A stretch of 64,000 bases of DNA, from positions 9,595,092 to 9,659,091 of the forward strand of contig JAQFVV010000020.1 of NCBI GenBank assembly GCA_028023455.1, in the 5' to 3' direction. The notes beneath the pieces were generated by a model. That model had not been told where the DNA came from, did no database searches, and saw nothing but the letters and a program-made list of their open reading frames with translations. The stretch comes from Epiperipatus broadwayi. Its lineage: Eukaryota > Onychophora > Udeonychophora > Euonychophora > Peripatidae. Within the stretch, counting starts at the first letter, position 1. Each line of letters begins with the position of its first letter. Shown here piece by piece: positions 35,780 to 47,089 of the stretch. The position numbers were made by a program, and so were the translations under genes.

Positions 35780-35876
35780 AAGTGTCATAGCATTGGCCAT
35801 GACGCGAACCTGCAACCTGGGAAACTACCTGCTAGTGCAAGGCAGTCGCGCTGACCTCTCGACCACCAATGCAAGA
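35780..35876 (-). mobile_element. Short tRNA-like SINE, copy S10
   Basis: The second subfamily of the same SINE: GTCTTGCATTGGTGGTCGAG, an anticodon region enlarged to CTGCCTTGCACTAGCAGG, GCAGGTTCGCGTCATGG and AATGCTATGACACTT. AAAACTTGATTTTT lies on both sides (about 35764-35777 and 35879-35892). It was inserted in the target word already duplicated by S9, or the reverse. Confidence 0.85.
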
Positions 35877-35987
35877 CGAAAACTTGATTTTTGTGATGAA
35901 AATATGTAAATAAACCAAAGCAATGAAAGTAATAAATTAAAAGGTAATGGATGCATTGGATGAATAATTAATAAACGACTTTTAAAT

Positions 35988-36315
35988 ATAACAATCAACC
36001 CATAAGCTATCAACAATCTCAAGTTATAGTCAAGGCAACGTTGAGATTGTTGATAGCTTAAGGGTTAATTTTCATTTACATTTATAAATCTTTTAAAACC
36101 TTGAATAATTGATTTTATTGTCTTATTATATATTCTATATTAAATAATGAGGACTTGATGACAATCATAAAAAATTACTGAAGGCTTTAATAGGTTTATA
36201 AATGTAGATGAGAGCAATCTCAATCTGTAGTCAAGCCAATCCCCATTAACAATAAAGGTGGAAGTTACCTTGACTATAGATTGAGATTGTTGATAGCTTA
36301 AGGGTTGATTGTTAT
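35988..36315. mobile_element. Inverted-repeat element with an internal third terminus
   Basis: The left end ATAACAATCAACCCATAAGC, continuing ATCAACAATCTCAA, is inverted at the right end (TTGAGATTGTTGATAGCTTA then AGGGTTGATTGTTAT, 36281-36315). A third copy of the right-end motif stands at 36041-36066, forming its own 24-bp hairpin with the left end around a GTTATAGTCAAGGCAACG loop. AGTCAAGCC/CTTGACTATAG pairs farther in. No coding capacity. Either a MITE with a nested copy or a partial duplication of one terminus. Confidence 0.7.
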
Positions 36316-36499
36316 CATCTAATTTAAAAAACTATTAAAGCTATGAGTGTTATATTGTCTCACTTTTAAATAGTTATAAGTTCATTAACAGTTTATAAAC
36401 AAGTGAAAGTGGTAATGGATAAACAGATTTTTAAAAAGATTAAGATATTTACTTAAAGCTTATTAAACTCGTATTTAAAACATATGTTTGTTAAATGCT

Positions 36500-37030
36500 A
36501 TTGTTGGAGTGTAACATTTCAGAAGATATATGACAAAGATAGACCCAACATGCCATCTCTGTGAAAGAAGTGAAAGAAACATTTCAACACATCATTTCCC
36601 TCTGCCCAGGATATCAGGACATCAGGAGATCCATCAGTAAGGAATGCAGCATTCCTCTCCTAAAGATCCTAGACCTTAAAAGCTGCTTGCACTCTGGTGA
36701 CTTCCCGGTCATCCGCATGGCTATATTTATCTCATATGCCCTATGGATGGCCAGGTGCGATTCCAAATTCACAATTCCCAGACCAGATCCATTTGAAGTA
36801 TTCATCATCCAGCTGAAAACCTTGAAGACAAAGGACTTAATACTGGCCTCCAAATTCTTATTCAACAACACATGGGGCCTATATAAAAGGTTGGCCCCAT
36901 AGAAATGTGACACCTACTAACTGAGATGACAAGCATTCGAATGGTATGCAAAAGAATTCCAATTGAAACAGCAGACTTTTTCTTTTGGCCTTGCATGGCT
37001 TAAACCAAATGTATAAACAATAAAATTTAT
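36500..37030 (+). pseudogene. Non-LTR retrotransposon C-terminal zinc-knuckle region
   Basis: Plus-strand reading gives KIDPTCHLCE, and after a frameshift ETFQHIISLCPGYQDIR. Together these form the CxxC...HxxxxC knuckle that follows the RT domain in many LINE proteins. The open frame 36561-36902 continues with a helical tail (IRMAIFISYALWMARCDSKF) and ends at LYKRLAP. The later TAAACCAAATGTATAAACAATAAAA may be the element's 3' end and poly(A) signal. The fragment has good non-AT composition and is the best-kept LINE piece in the window, though the frameshift and lack of an RT core show it is dead. The start codon of the frame is not meaningful. Confidence 0.7.
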
Positions 37031-38060
37031 TTTAAAATTTCATATAAAATAGAAACATTAAAAATATGTAGATTGGAGTCACTGAGATTAGATTTGTAGA
37101 AGAATATAAGAAACATAAAGTGGAAGGCTAAGATGAACAATATAGAAATATTAAAAAAAAAAAGGAAAAAAAATACTTTTTGAAAAAGTTATAATGAGAA
37201 ATTAGACTGAGAAAATGCTACAAGACAAAAGAGTAATAAATAATATGTTGAAATTATATGAAAGAGATAAGTTAACTAAAAATAATTGCATTGTTTGAAC
37301 CTGGACTGTCAGATTGAACAAATCAGTTTCAACATTAAATGAATGGTTTATTTCCCAGATGTTCATAAAAAATAATAATTAAAAACTGGATGTAAAAATA
37401 ACAGAAGTGGAGCTATGATCCATGAACCCGAGTTCCAGAGATCATTAATCCACTATTGTACTAAAATAAGACCACAATTTGAATCAATTATCCAAACTGA
37501 AATTTTTTTATTTTTATTTTCCACAAATGCACTTGAGTTAGTCACTATAATGTATCACATGGCTATCTCAACTAATTGCAAAAGATATCCATTAGAACAA
37601 AATCATTCTATTTACTCTAACCTAGAGACATGAATTGTAAGCTCAAATAATCAATGGATGTAATGCCAATCAGAGAGGAGACTTAGACTTGCATTATTTA
37701 TTTTATAACCATCAAAACTAAAATTGATTTATACAAAACGAATAACTGTATATTTTAATGACTTAAGTTACATAAATATTTGCAAACATCTTTACCTTTC
37801 TGTAAATAAGAAAATATAAATAAAAATTCGTATGTTTTATCACTTTACTTTCAGTAGCCCCATTAATACCAATATTTCACTTTCTTTTCTCTGATGCCAT
37901 TTTTTGTAAACTTGGGTAGTCAACCATCTAGGTTATAGTGTTATATCCAAACCCCAAACTAGTTTCTGGCTAAGTTTTGATTCCAAAATTTATATCTAGT
38001 ATTAGACTATCAAACATCACATGATCACCATTATTTATGCCTACACAAGTTGTTGTTCAC
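37031..38060. other. AT-rich DNA with a decayed dispersed repeat
   Basis: 37382-37630 is a member of the repeat seen at 31.15 kb (AACTGGATGTAAAAATAACA, GGAGCTATGATCCATGAACC). 37905-38045 carries interior words of the 'AAACAGGC' transposon (CCCAAACTAGTTTCTGGCTA, CATCACATGATCACCATTAT). No gene. Confidence 0.45.
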
Positions 38061-38061
38061 C

Positions 38062-38236
38062 AGAGGCAAAACTTTCCACATAGAAGTGCCAATCAGTGCA
38101 AGCTATAAGCTAGAAACTAGTCTGGCAACATATACGAGTAGGCACTCGATAGGGATTTTATGCACACATCTTCATGCATCCATTGATTATACTGGCTTGC
38201 ACGGAATGGAGCTACTGCATGGACAGTTTGCCTCTG
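38062..38236. mobile_element. TIR transposon family variant, about 175 bp
   Basis: Inverted ends CAGAGGCAAAACTTTCCACA and GCATGGACAGTTTGCCTCTG enclose the family words AAGCTAGAAACTAGTCTGGC, ATAGGGATTTTATGCACA and CATCCATTGATTATACTGGC. The outermost CAGAGGC replaces AAACAGGC, so this is a diverged subfamily. A 71-codon plus-strand frame here is a by-product. Confidence 0.65.
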
Positions 38237-40070
38237 TGAAATCTAGTATTAGCTCAAAAATATAACAATTGTTGATTGCAATTGCTACTATAACTTAGCT
38301 GAAGCTTAATTACAGGGTTACTTTTAAAGTTCTGTCATCTTAAGAAATAATCATCTCAAGTGCCTTGGAATGTGTCTGTAATATTGAAGAGATGAATTCA
38401 TTTGATATTTGGTGCTCTTGGATATTTTAATATCTCACTATCATTTTGACATAGAAGTATTTCTCTCTTAGATAGCAGTTGTAGTGATGAAACATAGCTC
38501 CTTACCACATTCTCTATAATATAACTTATAGAGTCATATTAAAAGAATTAGAAAGAGAGTTTCCATTAATATAAAAAAATAATTGAATGGTTTATTTCTT
38601 TAGAGAATAATGGTATTGGCACATGCGTAGTCCCCTCAGTTTTCAAGCAATTTTAAAACAAAGACAAAGAATTTATAATTTCAAAAAATGAATGGCATTC
38701 ACGCCAAACATTAGAAATTAGTTATTATGAGAAATGCAGTAAAGAGATAGTGTAGCCACTACTATATCTATAAGGTGAAATTACAAAACCAAGACAAGTA
38801 CAATCCTTTTCTAAAGATTTCCAATTGTTCTCTCATAAGTAGCTAGTCTCCAGATAATCTATTTAACCATGCAAAATTGGTCAGTAAATGGGTATAAAAA
38901 ACCAGTTCTCTGGTGATTAGCAAGTCTAATTCGTAAAGAATTTTTCTTCCCTGTTCATAAGAACATGTTGAAGCAATATTTGCTCTGCAAAGGCATATTT
39001 ATTTTTTTAAAAGGGCTACTTGTTATTAACTAAAATATAATGTTTAATACATAAAAATTACTGATTGATGTTTTTGTTTGAATATGTCAAAAGTAAATTA
39101 TTTCAGTTTTTGTAATTCTTGTAATCCAATGAAACAGCTTTGATTAAAGATTTTTTCAAAAACAACTTGACAAGCAGACATTCATTTATATATATTCAAA
39201 AAAAAAAAAAAAAAAAGTAAGATAAATCTAATAAATGTATAAAACACCTGTTAAAGAAAACACTTAAAAAACGAGTTCAAATAAGATTTTTAAAAAGTAT
39301 ATTTTTCCTAATACTTTCACTTTTCTTTTTGTTAACAATTGATATGTTATAGTTTTTTTTTCTATGCTAATTCTAGATAAAAATTACTTTATAATATCAG
39401 ATTACATACTAAAAAATAATTACTACAATTATATACTTAAAGTATAGCGTTGGAGATGTGAATATAAAAAATATTTGAAAACTATTCTGTTTGGTTCGTT
39501 GCAATAGTAGAATGATGGACTCAAAAAATAAAGTTTTTTGGTTGAAACACTTGCTGCTACAGGTGTCAAACGTCACATGATCTAAGCAATTAATCATTTG
39601 ATTAATATTGTGATCAACTTACAATCATTAATAATCAACTGCTATGCTTTGATCATAGTATTAATCTGAGATACTTAAATCTGCTTGTAAAAAATTTAGC
39701 ATACATAATCATTTTCAATCTTTTACAAAATGAAAAACTTTCAAGTTTACTTAGGTATTTTTGATCTAGTCCCCCCCCCCCCCAAATCACAACACAACAA
39801 TTTCTAATCGAGTATATTCAACTAAAATACAGTTTTTTTCCAAATCATCAAAAATATTTTGAAATTTAATTTAAGATTTTAGTTGTACATCTTCCAGGAA
39901 CATATCAATACGAGTGCCTACCTTAGCTGTGAAAAATAAGGCATTTGCCTAAAACCCAGAAATTCAAATATATGAAAAAAAACTGTACACAACCAATTAT
40001 CTAATATTGTGCTCCTTTAAATATCAGAGCCTAAAAATAAATTTACTTAGGCTATTAGTGTTTAATATAG
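38237..40070. other. AT-rich stretch without recognisable gene
   Basis: Poly-A of about 17 after TATATTC near 39195 and a poly-C run of about 13 at 39770-39783. No gene recognised. Confidence 0.45.
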
Positions 40071-40074
40071 GCTC

Positions 40075-40480
40075 TGGCCCATCCCAGATGTATTTCAGTC
40101 TCTTAATTGTTTAAATAATACTTGATTTTTCTCACAGTAATCTTTTTTAATATTTCACTTATCTTAACATATATTTCTCTATACTTCACAATATTTTGCA
40201 CTACTTCTATAATTGAATCATTCTTTTATTAAGGATTCAAATCTTAGATCTATAAGTATGTTCTGGTATACCATATTTATTAAAAATCTTTTTCAAGCAA
40301 ATAGACTTAATTGTTTTTAATATTCTTGTTTCTATCAAAGGCATTCCTTCTGAATTTAATTCTATGATTAATTTCATACGATGTTTTTATTTGTACTAAT
40401 AATTTGATTAAAGCATTTAATACCTTCTACATTATTACAAACAATTTTTATTTTCTCTATATGTAATATTTATTTTTAGT
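40075..40480 (-). pseudogene. LINE RT remnant, strongly decayed
   Basis: Plus-strand words GCCCATCCCAGATGTATTTC and AGTCTCTTAATTG, followed by long T/A-rich spaced segments, have the order seen at 28.4-28.6 kb on the reverse side of a LINE ORF2. No motif survives in translation, so the call rests on similarity of layout only. Confidence 0.3.
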
Positions 40481-40944
40481 TATTCTTTTTTGCTACTATC
40501 TAAAAACTTATTCCTTTTGTCTGATACATCTTTTGGTTGTGAGTATTGAAGAGAAAGAGCGATAAGATAAACAAATGGACAAAGGCTTACATCTGAGAAG
40601 CATCCTCACATCTATTGACTATACATTTCTCAAGGTTACTTACTAATCAGTCATAAAAAATTAAATCTGATTGGCTGGATCTTTCCAACTTCTGAGATAG
40701 ATAGGACTTTCAAATATTTTTGAAAACTTATAATGCAACTATTGAGTTTATTAATGTCTATACCTCATTAATTCAACTAAACTGAGATTTGTATTTTTTT
40801 GCCCTTTGGGGTTTAGTAAAATATGTGAAAATTAACTTAAGAGATAATGATTCATAGATTAAGTATCAATTGTGTAAAGTAAATTTATTTCATATTGCTT
40901 AAATGAATGAAACTATTGTGTTCAATTTCATGATGAGCTAAAAA

Positions 40945-41450
40945 ATCACATGACTCTGCACACAGCAGTGCCACCAATGCAAGCTGTGGCAATCAATGGA
41001 TACTGCAAGTTTTTTTTTTAAGTGTCATAGCATTGGCCGGGATGCGAACCCGCAACCCGGGCAACTGCCTGCAAGTGCAAGGCAGTCACGCTGACCTCTC
41101 AACCACCAATGCAAGACTACTGCAAGTTTTGTGCATCAAAATCCCCATCTAAGACCTACTCATTCGATATCCCCAGACTAACTTCTAACCTGTCATTAGT
41201 GAGGACTCATGGATCTGAGACCACTGCATCCAGATCATTGGATTTAATGCAATCTTCCAACAACGTTTTTAGTTAACTATAAAACTATGAGCCTGAAATA
41301 AAAACACAATAAGATTTTCAATTCAAGCTGATTCACTCAGTTTAGTGTTTTACATTTTGGTGTATTTGGTTTTGTAATACTCATAGACACCATCACAACC
41401 AAAACATCCAATGGCCATTATTTCTTATGATTACCCAATCTGTTAGAACA
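40945..41450. mobile_element. TIR transposon 'AAACAGGC' copy interrupted by a SINE
   Basis: The left terminal words CAGTGCCACCAATGCAAGCT and AATCAATGGATACTGCAAG continue, after the SINE at 41020-41117, with GCAAGTTTTGTGCATCAAAA, CCCCAGACTAACTTCTAACC, a TAGTGAGGACTCATGGATC segment and an interior matching the 10.9-kb copy. The right inverted end is missing, and the sequence runs directly into another copy. Confidence 0.7.
41020..41117 (-). mobile_element. Short tRNA-like SINE, copy S11, inside a transposon end
   Basis: Same subfamily as S10: GTCTTGCATTGGTGGTTGAG, the enlarged CTGCCTTGCACTTGCAGGCAG arm, CGGGTTCGCATCCCGG and AATGCTATGACACTT. Exact target duplications TACTGCAAGTTTT at 41001-41013 and 41118-41130. 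Removing the SINE and one duplication restores continuity with the other transposon copies, which dates the SINE after the transposon. Confidence 0.9.
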
Positions 41451-41454
41451 GTAG

Positions 41455-41660
41455 CGACTTTCTCCATACAGCAGTGTAACCAAGTGTAAGCCATAGTAAT
41501 CATTGTATGCTAGAAGTTTTGTGCACTGAAATTGCTATCTAGTATCTACTTCTCCAATAACTCCAGATCAGTGAGGAGTCTTGAATCTGACAGCACTGTA
41601 ACTAGATCTTAGGATCTGATGCACACCCTCTCCCAGAAGCCACATTTTATCTTAGAAATG
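41455..41660. mobile_element. Second, truncated 'AAACAGGC' copy in direct orientation
   Basis: Begins AACAGTAGCGACTTTCTCCA and carries the left-end and interior words in the same order as the preceding copy (TAATCATTGTATGCTAGAAG, ATCAGTGAGGAGTCTTGAAT, CTTAGGATCTGATGCACACC). It stops before the right inverted repeat. The two copies lie head to tail. Confidence 0.6.
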
Positions 41661-41799
41661 CAACGTGATTTTTGTTTATGCCTTATATTTCATTGTGATT
41701 TTTATAATTTGTTAATCCATTAGTATTGCTTTAAAATTTATAATTAGTAGTTATATTCATTTTTTATTCAATTTCAACTAGGTTGAATAGTATATATTA

Positions 41800-43043
41800 T
41801 ATTTCAGTAGACAATGTATACATTACTAATGTCAATTTAATAATTAATATTAATATAGAGAAGGATTTACAGAACCTGACCAGGATAGAGTATGAAGACC
41901 CAGGTGTTAAACCGATCATTACAATTTTAAAAGATGAAGTTCTGTGTGTACTGAAAGATCTTTCCCTTTATAAGTTAGAGAAGGTCTTAATCTATAAAGA
42001 TTTGAGTGGAGAGTAGTAATACCTAAACCAATGAGGGCCCCACTCATAAAGTATATACACTATCCGTATGGACACTATGGTGCTCATAAGATAAAATAAA
42101 CCTTTAAGAATTGGTTTTACTGGCCAAAAATGTACCAAGACATTTTGAGATCACTCCAAGATTGTCTGGTGTTTTTGCAAGTCAATCCAGTGAACCAAAA
42201 TTACAGTAACACCATGAAATCAATTATACCAAAGAAACTGAATGAGATCCTAGCAATCGATTATTATTGGCCATAACCCCCATCTAACAAGCAAAAATAT
42301 TTATTGGTCACATATGATTTCTTTACCAAATATGTTTCTGTTTACCCAATACCCCAAATTAATATTAAGCATATGATCAAAGTATTAGACATTCTCCAAT
42401 TCATGGTGATAGGAAAGTCTAGGACCATTTTAACAGATCATGGTACCCCTTTCCTATCTATGAAATGGAAGAAACAGGTAGAAAATTCCCAGATAAGACA
42501 CGTGCTCACTTCAATTAGGAATCTGCAATCAAACCCTTGTAAATGCATAATGCAGGAGCTTGGATGTTTCTTTAGGACTTACCTAAAGGATGAGCAAAAG
42601 GGATGGGTAAAGAAAATGGAATGCATAGTCAATTACATTAACTGAAGTGTAAATGAATTGACTGGATTCTCCCCCATTAGACTACATCTTAATCAACCAA
42701 CACCCACGCTGTTTGTGAAATACTATCCCACAATTACACATACTAAAAGTGATAAGGAAGAGGATAGACAAACAGCATATAAGCTGCTCATGGATAGGGC
42801 TGATCAAAGAAATAAGAAAATCCCATGATTTTAAAGTAGAAGATAAAAGTTTTTGATTATAACCCACATTTAAGTAAACCACATGAAAATAAATACAAGT
42901 TTTACCACTCGTATAAAGGACCCTTTACCACTGTGACACAATCAGATCTGAGCATGTTTTGGATAGATATTGAAGGAGAGATAAGGAGCAAGTATAACAC
43001 TCACATTTTGAAATCATATTTCAGGACTCCACATAACCATGTA
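41800..43043 (+). pseudogene. Ty3/Gypsy integrase fragment, upstream copy
   Basis: A 5'-truncated pol 3' end. It aligns with the downstream copy from about 55005 on (DNVYITNVNLIINI against DKVYITNVKLMIDD). It holds the integrase zinc-finger half HYPYGHYGAHK, then WPKMYQDILRS; the second cysteine pair is eroded (DCLVFLQ against DCLVCLQ downstream). The core reads VTYDFFTKYVSVYP and ILTDHGTPF (second catalytic Asp, 42436-42438). The position where a catalytic Glu is expected reads Lys (SNPCKCIMQELG). At least three breaks in frame. It is followed by the transposon at 43044 and resumes at 44335. Confidence 0.85.
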
Positions 43044-44332
43044 CACCTGGGTCTCATTTTATGTGGTAGATAGGTTCTTCAGAAAACACGCACAAAACAA
43101 ATTGCACAAAAATAGACTTAACTTACCTTGAAAAATGGGGGATACATACTGTAATTTTCCAAAAATCACATAAAAGCAAAGCAACAATGTAAATTTACTT
43201 TAAAATTCGCATTAAAAAAAATAAAATAAAATATGACTAATAAAAAATTTCAAATTTGAAAAAAATTGATGCAAGACAAACTTTTTTTACTTAATTTTAT
43301 TCAAAACAATATATTTTTATGTGTAATTTACATTTTTTCATACATGTACGGTATGTTAATCATTATTGCTATTTGAGACATCAGATTCGTCATGATGTGA
43401 TGTCATGTACTGTAGCTTCTCCTTAAACAAAGTCATGAGGAAATACAACTAAAATGTTTTCCAATCGCTATTGATCTTTCCCATTTCACTAAGTGATCTA
43501 AAATTGAAATTTTTGTTTACAAAGAAATTCATTTTCATGGGTGTTTTTTTTCTCTCCGTTAGAGTAAATAAAAAGTTTTAAATAAAAATAAGAACTTAGA
43601 CTTACAATAATAAAAAGACACCAATTTACCACTGTTGGGCAAAATTTAATTGAAACTAACAATTAAAAATTAAATTCTTATTTTTGTCTTTAATTTTTTA
43701 ATTTTCAACTCCATTTAAAAATCAAATTTCATCATTTCACATCATCTTAATTTCAGATCATGTTATGTAATTTTTAAATTGTTAATTACAATTAAAAATC
43801 AGATTTTAATTGTCAAATTTAATTGTGCCCACCGCTGTTACCCTTTTTAAAAATAATCTTGCAGACACTAAATGGTTGATTAGGTACTCTTTTTATAAAA
43901 AGCAAAAATAGAATGTGATTTAAAATGCAAAAACAACAACATACATAGTACTTTTCATCTATAACGTTTGAACAGATTTACATTATAGTCTTGTAAAATT
44001 TAATGTGTGTATATAAAATGGGGAAATTCTGATTTTAAGTGAATTATGAACTTTTTTATTGCATAAAATCTATTACAGTAAGATTATAAAGCACTGAAAA
44101 TATTGAAATTATTAGATGGAAGTCGAACACTGATAAGGTGCTATTCCTTTAAATATGATGTGAGTGCATGAAATTTATATTTAAAGTAATAGCGCATTAT
44201 TGGAGCTCGACTTCTGATCTAATAATTTTTATTGCATAAAAGAAAACCACATACCAAGATATTAAGAAGAAACATGAATCGCATAACTTCAAAATCGCAT
44301 TAAATAAATCCGCATACAATGAGACCCGGATG
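43044..44332. mobile_element. Tigger/pogo-like transposon, copy 2, inside the Gypsy copy
   Basis: The same element as 2869-4093 in opposite orientation, 1289 bp. It starts CACCTGGGTCTCATTTTATG after TA (43042-43043) and ends GAGACCCGGATG before TA (44333-44334). Its ends have diverged slightly (CATACAATGAGACCCGGATG), unlike the perfect ends of copy 1. No transposase frame. Short minus-strand frames across its right end are by-products. The Gypsy sequence resumes after one TA, matching the uninterrupted text at about 56180-56210. Confidence 0.9.
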
Positions 44333-44334
44333 TA

Positions 44335-44870
44335 GTTAATATACCCAAAGTTTGTACCAACCAAAAGATAAAAAAAGTGATAGATGAAAAATGAAAATAA
44401 AGAATTAACATTAAAAACTGCATGATTAGAGTAACTAATGTTGATGAGGGTATGCTCAGATAAGTGCTCAAAGGTGACCACTGTGTTACCTTGTGATTAA
44501 CTGATATGTAGGAGCTAATTCATAGTAGATAATGGATACTCCAATATTCAGTTTTCCTTTAAAAATAAGTCTCAAGAAAGATCAGGATGATGGCTAATGA
44601 ATAAATCTATGTGCCCTATGCAACAGGGACACAATGCCAGTTATGTCCAGACCATAAAGTCAACAATCAATAAAAAACTATGCCTAAGTCATACCTTAGA
44701 TGAGTGTGTCTAGCAATGAAATGAGTCATGAAGCAACATGAATATAGGCAAAAAAGGGCATGTAGACTTTGGAGCCCATCATTTAAATGCCATACAGCCA
44801 GACATTCAATATATATTTACATTATTATGAGATTATAAATTAAATTTTTAACCCTTTAAGGAAGAAGAGT
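44335..44870 (+). other. Gypsy 3' internal region before the LTR, upstream copy
   Basis: Non-coding; matches 56185-56698 throughout (ATACCCAAAGTTTGTACCAA, TATGTCCAGACCATAAAG, GGCATGTAGACTTTGGAGCC). It ends in a purine-rich AAGGAAGAAGAG directly before the LTR, the expected polypurine primer for plus-strand synthesis. Confidence 0.75.
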
Positions 44871-47089
44871 TGTAAGGGTAGCTTACAATACTAAAAATTA
44901 ACTTACATTAAACCACATTACCACATTAAAATTATCAAAACCTATATTTAAACAATAAGTTCTTGAATACATGCTATTTTTGAATACATATACACTATCA
45001 ATATTTTCATCACAAAGTCATAAGATAATAAATATTGCAACAAACTAATTTTGTTAAAGAAAGGAAATCTGATTTAAAAGACTAAAAATAGATGTTTTAA
45101 AAGAATCATATAAATGTATATGCATACTAATAACAAACTAACAGCCAGTGTATGGCACATCACAAATCAAGTGATACAATAGTGTAGATTTAGATAATGA
45201 TGTCAAATTGATCACTAGATAACCTAAGTGTGAAAAAAAATTAAAATTCCATTACATAATAATTCTAATCAACTATGTGTGTAATTTACATAACAATAAG
45301 TAACTACGGGAAATAGGATGAAGTGCAAAATATAATAAGCCAAGTATCGGAAACAAAGAGAATTTATATACGTTGTCTTTTAAAATAATGCATTAGCAGT
45401 AGAAAGTAACACTGTGAGTGAATTTTCAAATGATGAAGAGAATGGATGACATGTTCTAAAATACTCACTTTTCTTTACCAATTCAATAGCATAAGATGAG
45501 AAGGAAGTAGCATCAGCAATTGAATTAAGAGTAAGCAAATAAATCTGTGCAATTTGAAAATATAATTATATTGTTTTCAAACTGATTACAAAAATGACAA
45601 ATCTATTCATGCATGAGCAGAAAAGAAAAAACATTGCCAGCTGATAGAAAAAATAGTGAAGTAATTTGTTTTGCATATAAAGCTACCAAATGCTAAACTG
45701 CAATAGAATAAAATTTATGTATATTAGATAATGCTGTATGATGTATTCTCACTAAATTATTGGTGCCATAGAGACCAAATGCCACTAATTCTAACTATGC
45801 AAGTATGATAACCTCATTTGCCTTCTCTTATAAAGCTTAAATATACATCCATCATCCTACATCAAATGATTACATGTGAATCAAAAGAAATATTGATGGA
45901 AAAATAGAGGCAATATTGTTACAAGCATGTTTACGTAGAAATTCGAGAAAAATCAATTTTTATCTAAAAATATTTGTATGAAAATTATAGACTGTATGTA
46001 TGAGAACATTGTTGCTGAACTCATGGATAACAACAATCAAGATTATTTTATTGAAATCTTAGTTGTTACATTGTATTACTTGGAAGCCAAAATGACTACA
46101 TTTTGAAAGAGTTGATTATAAGTGTAAGCAGAAGAAAGGGGGGATAATTAGGTTTATCTGAACATTTTTTGTTGTTATAAAATAAAATTTAGATCAGCTC
46201 ACCCCCCTTAACAACTTGACAATGATCATCATGATGTGGGATAAAAGGTAAGATTTTTAATATTATCCCATATTAAATGCTCCCACTTATTACAGGACTG
46301 GGTTTGTTATTTGTTTATTAAAAACTCTTATATGTTCATTTTTTCTTTTTTTCAGTATGGATGATTAACCTTCTTGTATGGACAATCTTTCTGTCTATGA
46401 TATACATTTACATATGGATATGGAGTCCCAAAAAAATTGAGTACATTAACCTGCAATTGGATGACAATTCTACAGCAAATCTACAGAATAATAAGTTAAA
46501 TATGGTAGTTATTTTCATGGTCATCTAAAATTTATATATATTTTTTTGCTTTGTAAATAATTAGTGCCAGTGCCAAGTCTTGAAATATACCATTGGATCA
46601 GGCATGGGAATTTTAATCATATTCAGTATCAATATTGTAGAAATCCTACCTTGACAAAGCAATTAAATTATTTACTATTGTTAAAATGTTTTGAAATATT
46701 TTTATTTTGTTTCATTACATAATAAAATGTTATAGCACCTATTTATATTGAATTGGTGTCAAGCTTATTTAAACAACCTTGAATTCACTAATTAAGATGT
46801 AATTGGAAATATATATGCACACATCTCATTCTATACATAACAATAGTGGAAAATGTTGGGTGGGTATATAAATCAATTGTAACCTGCTTGTGCAAGATCA
46901 TCCCTGAAGAGAGTCAAAGGCAAACATACCCATAAGTTTGAATGTTGAGGCATAATGGAACCAAAAAGGGGCATTCTACCAGAAGACCATAGGGTGAACC
47001 ATAGTAAGATCTCTCATGGAAGCATCCAGCCTGTTACATGTTGGGCATGATCACATATACACATCACAAGAACAATCTGGACCATTACA
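44871..47089 (+). repeat. Gypsy LTR, upstream (about 2.2 kb)
   Basis: Starts TGTAAGGGTAGCTTACAATA and ends CATTACA, giving the inverted pair TGTAA...TTACA. It matches 56699-59027 along its length, with several indels. Internal landmarks: AAGTGTAAGCAGAAG, AACTTGACAATGATCATCAT, TCATTACATAATAAAATGTT (an AATAAA poly(A) signal) and CATCCAGCCTGTTACATGTT near the 3' end. Directly after it TCTGGCACCTTAATTTTAGG may be the primer-binding site; I could not match a tRNA. No coding. Confidence 0.8.

Noticed and set aside
34930-39220. Poly-A runs after TATATTC at about 34952 and 39195 as shared retroposon tails
   Set aside because: The upstream sequences do not match each other beyond the short AT-rich word, so common origin is unsupported.
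44197-44481. Overlapping 94- and 60-codon minus-strand frames
   Set aside because: They run across the boundary between the DNA transposon and the Gypsy 3' region and have no recognisable product.
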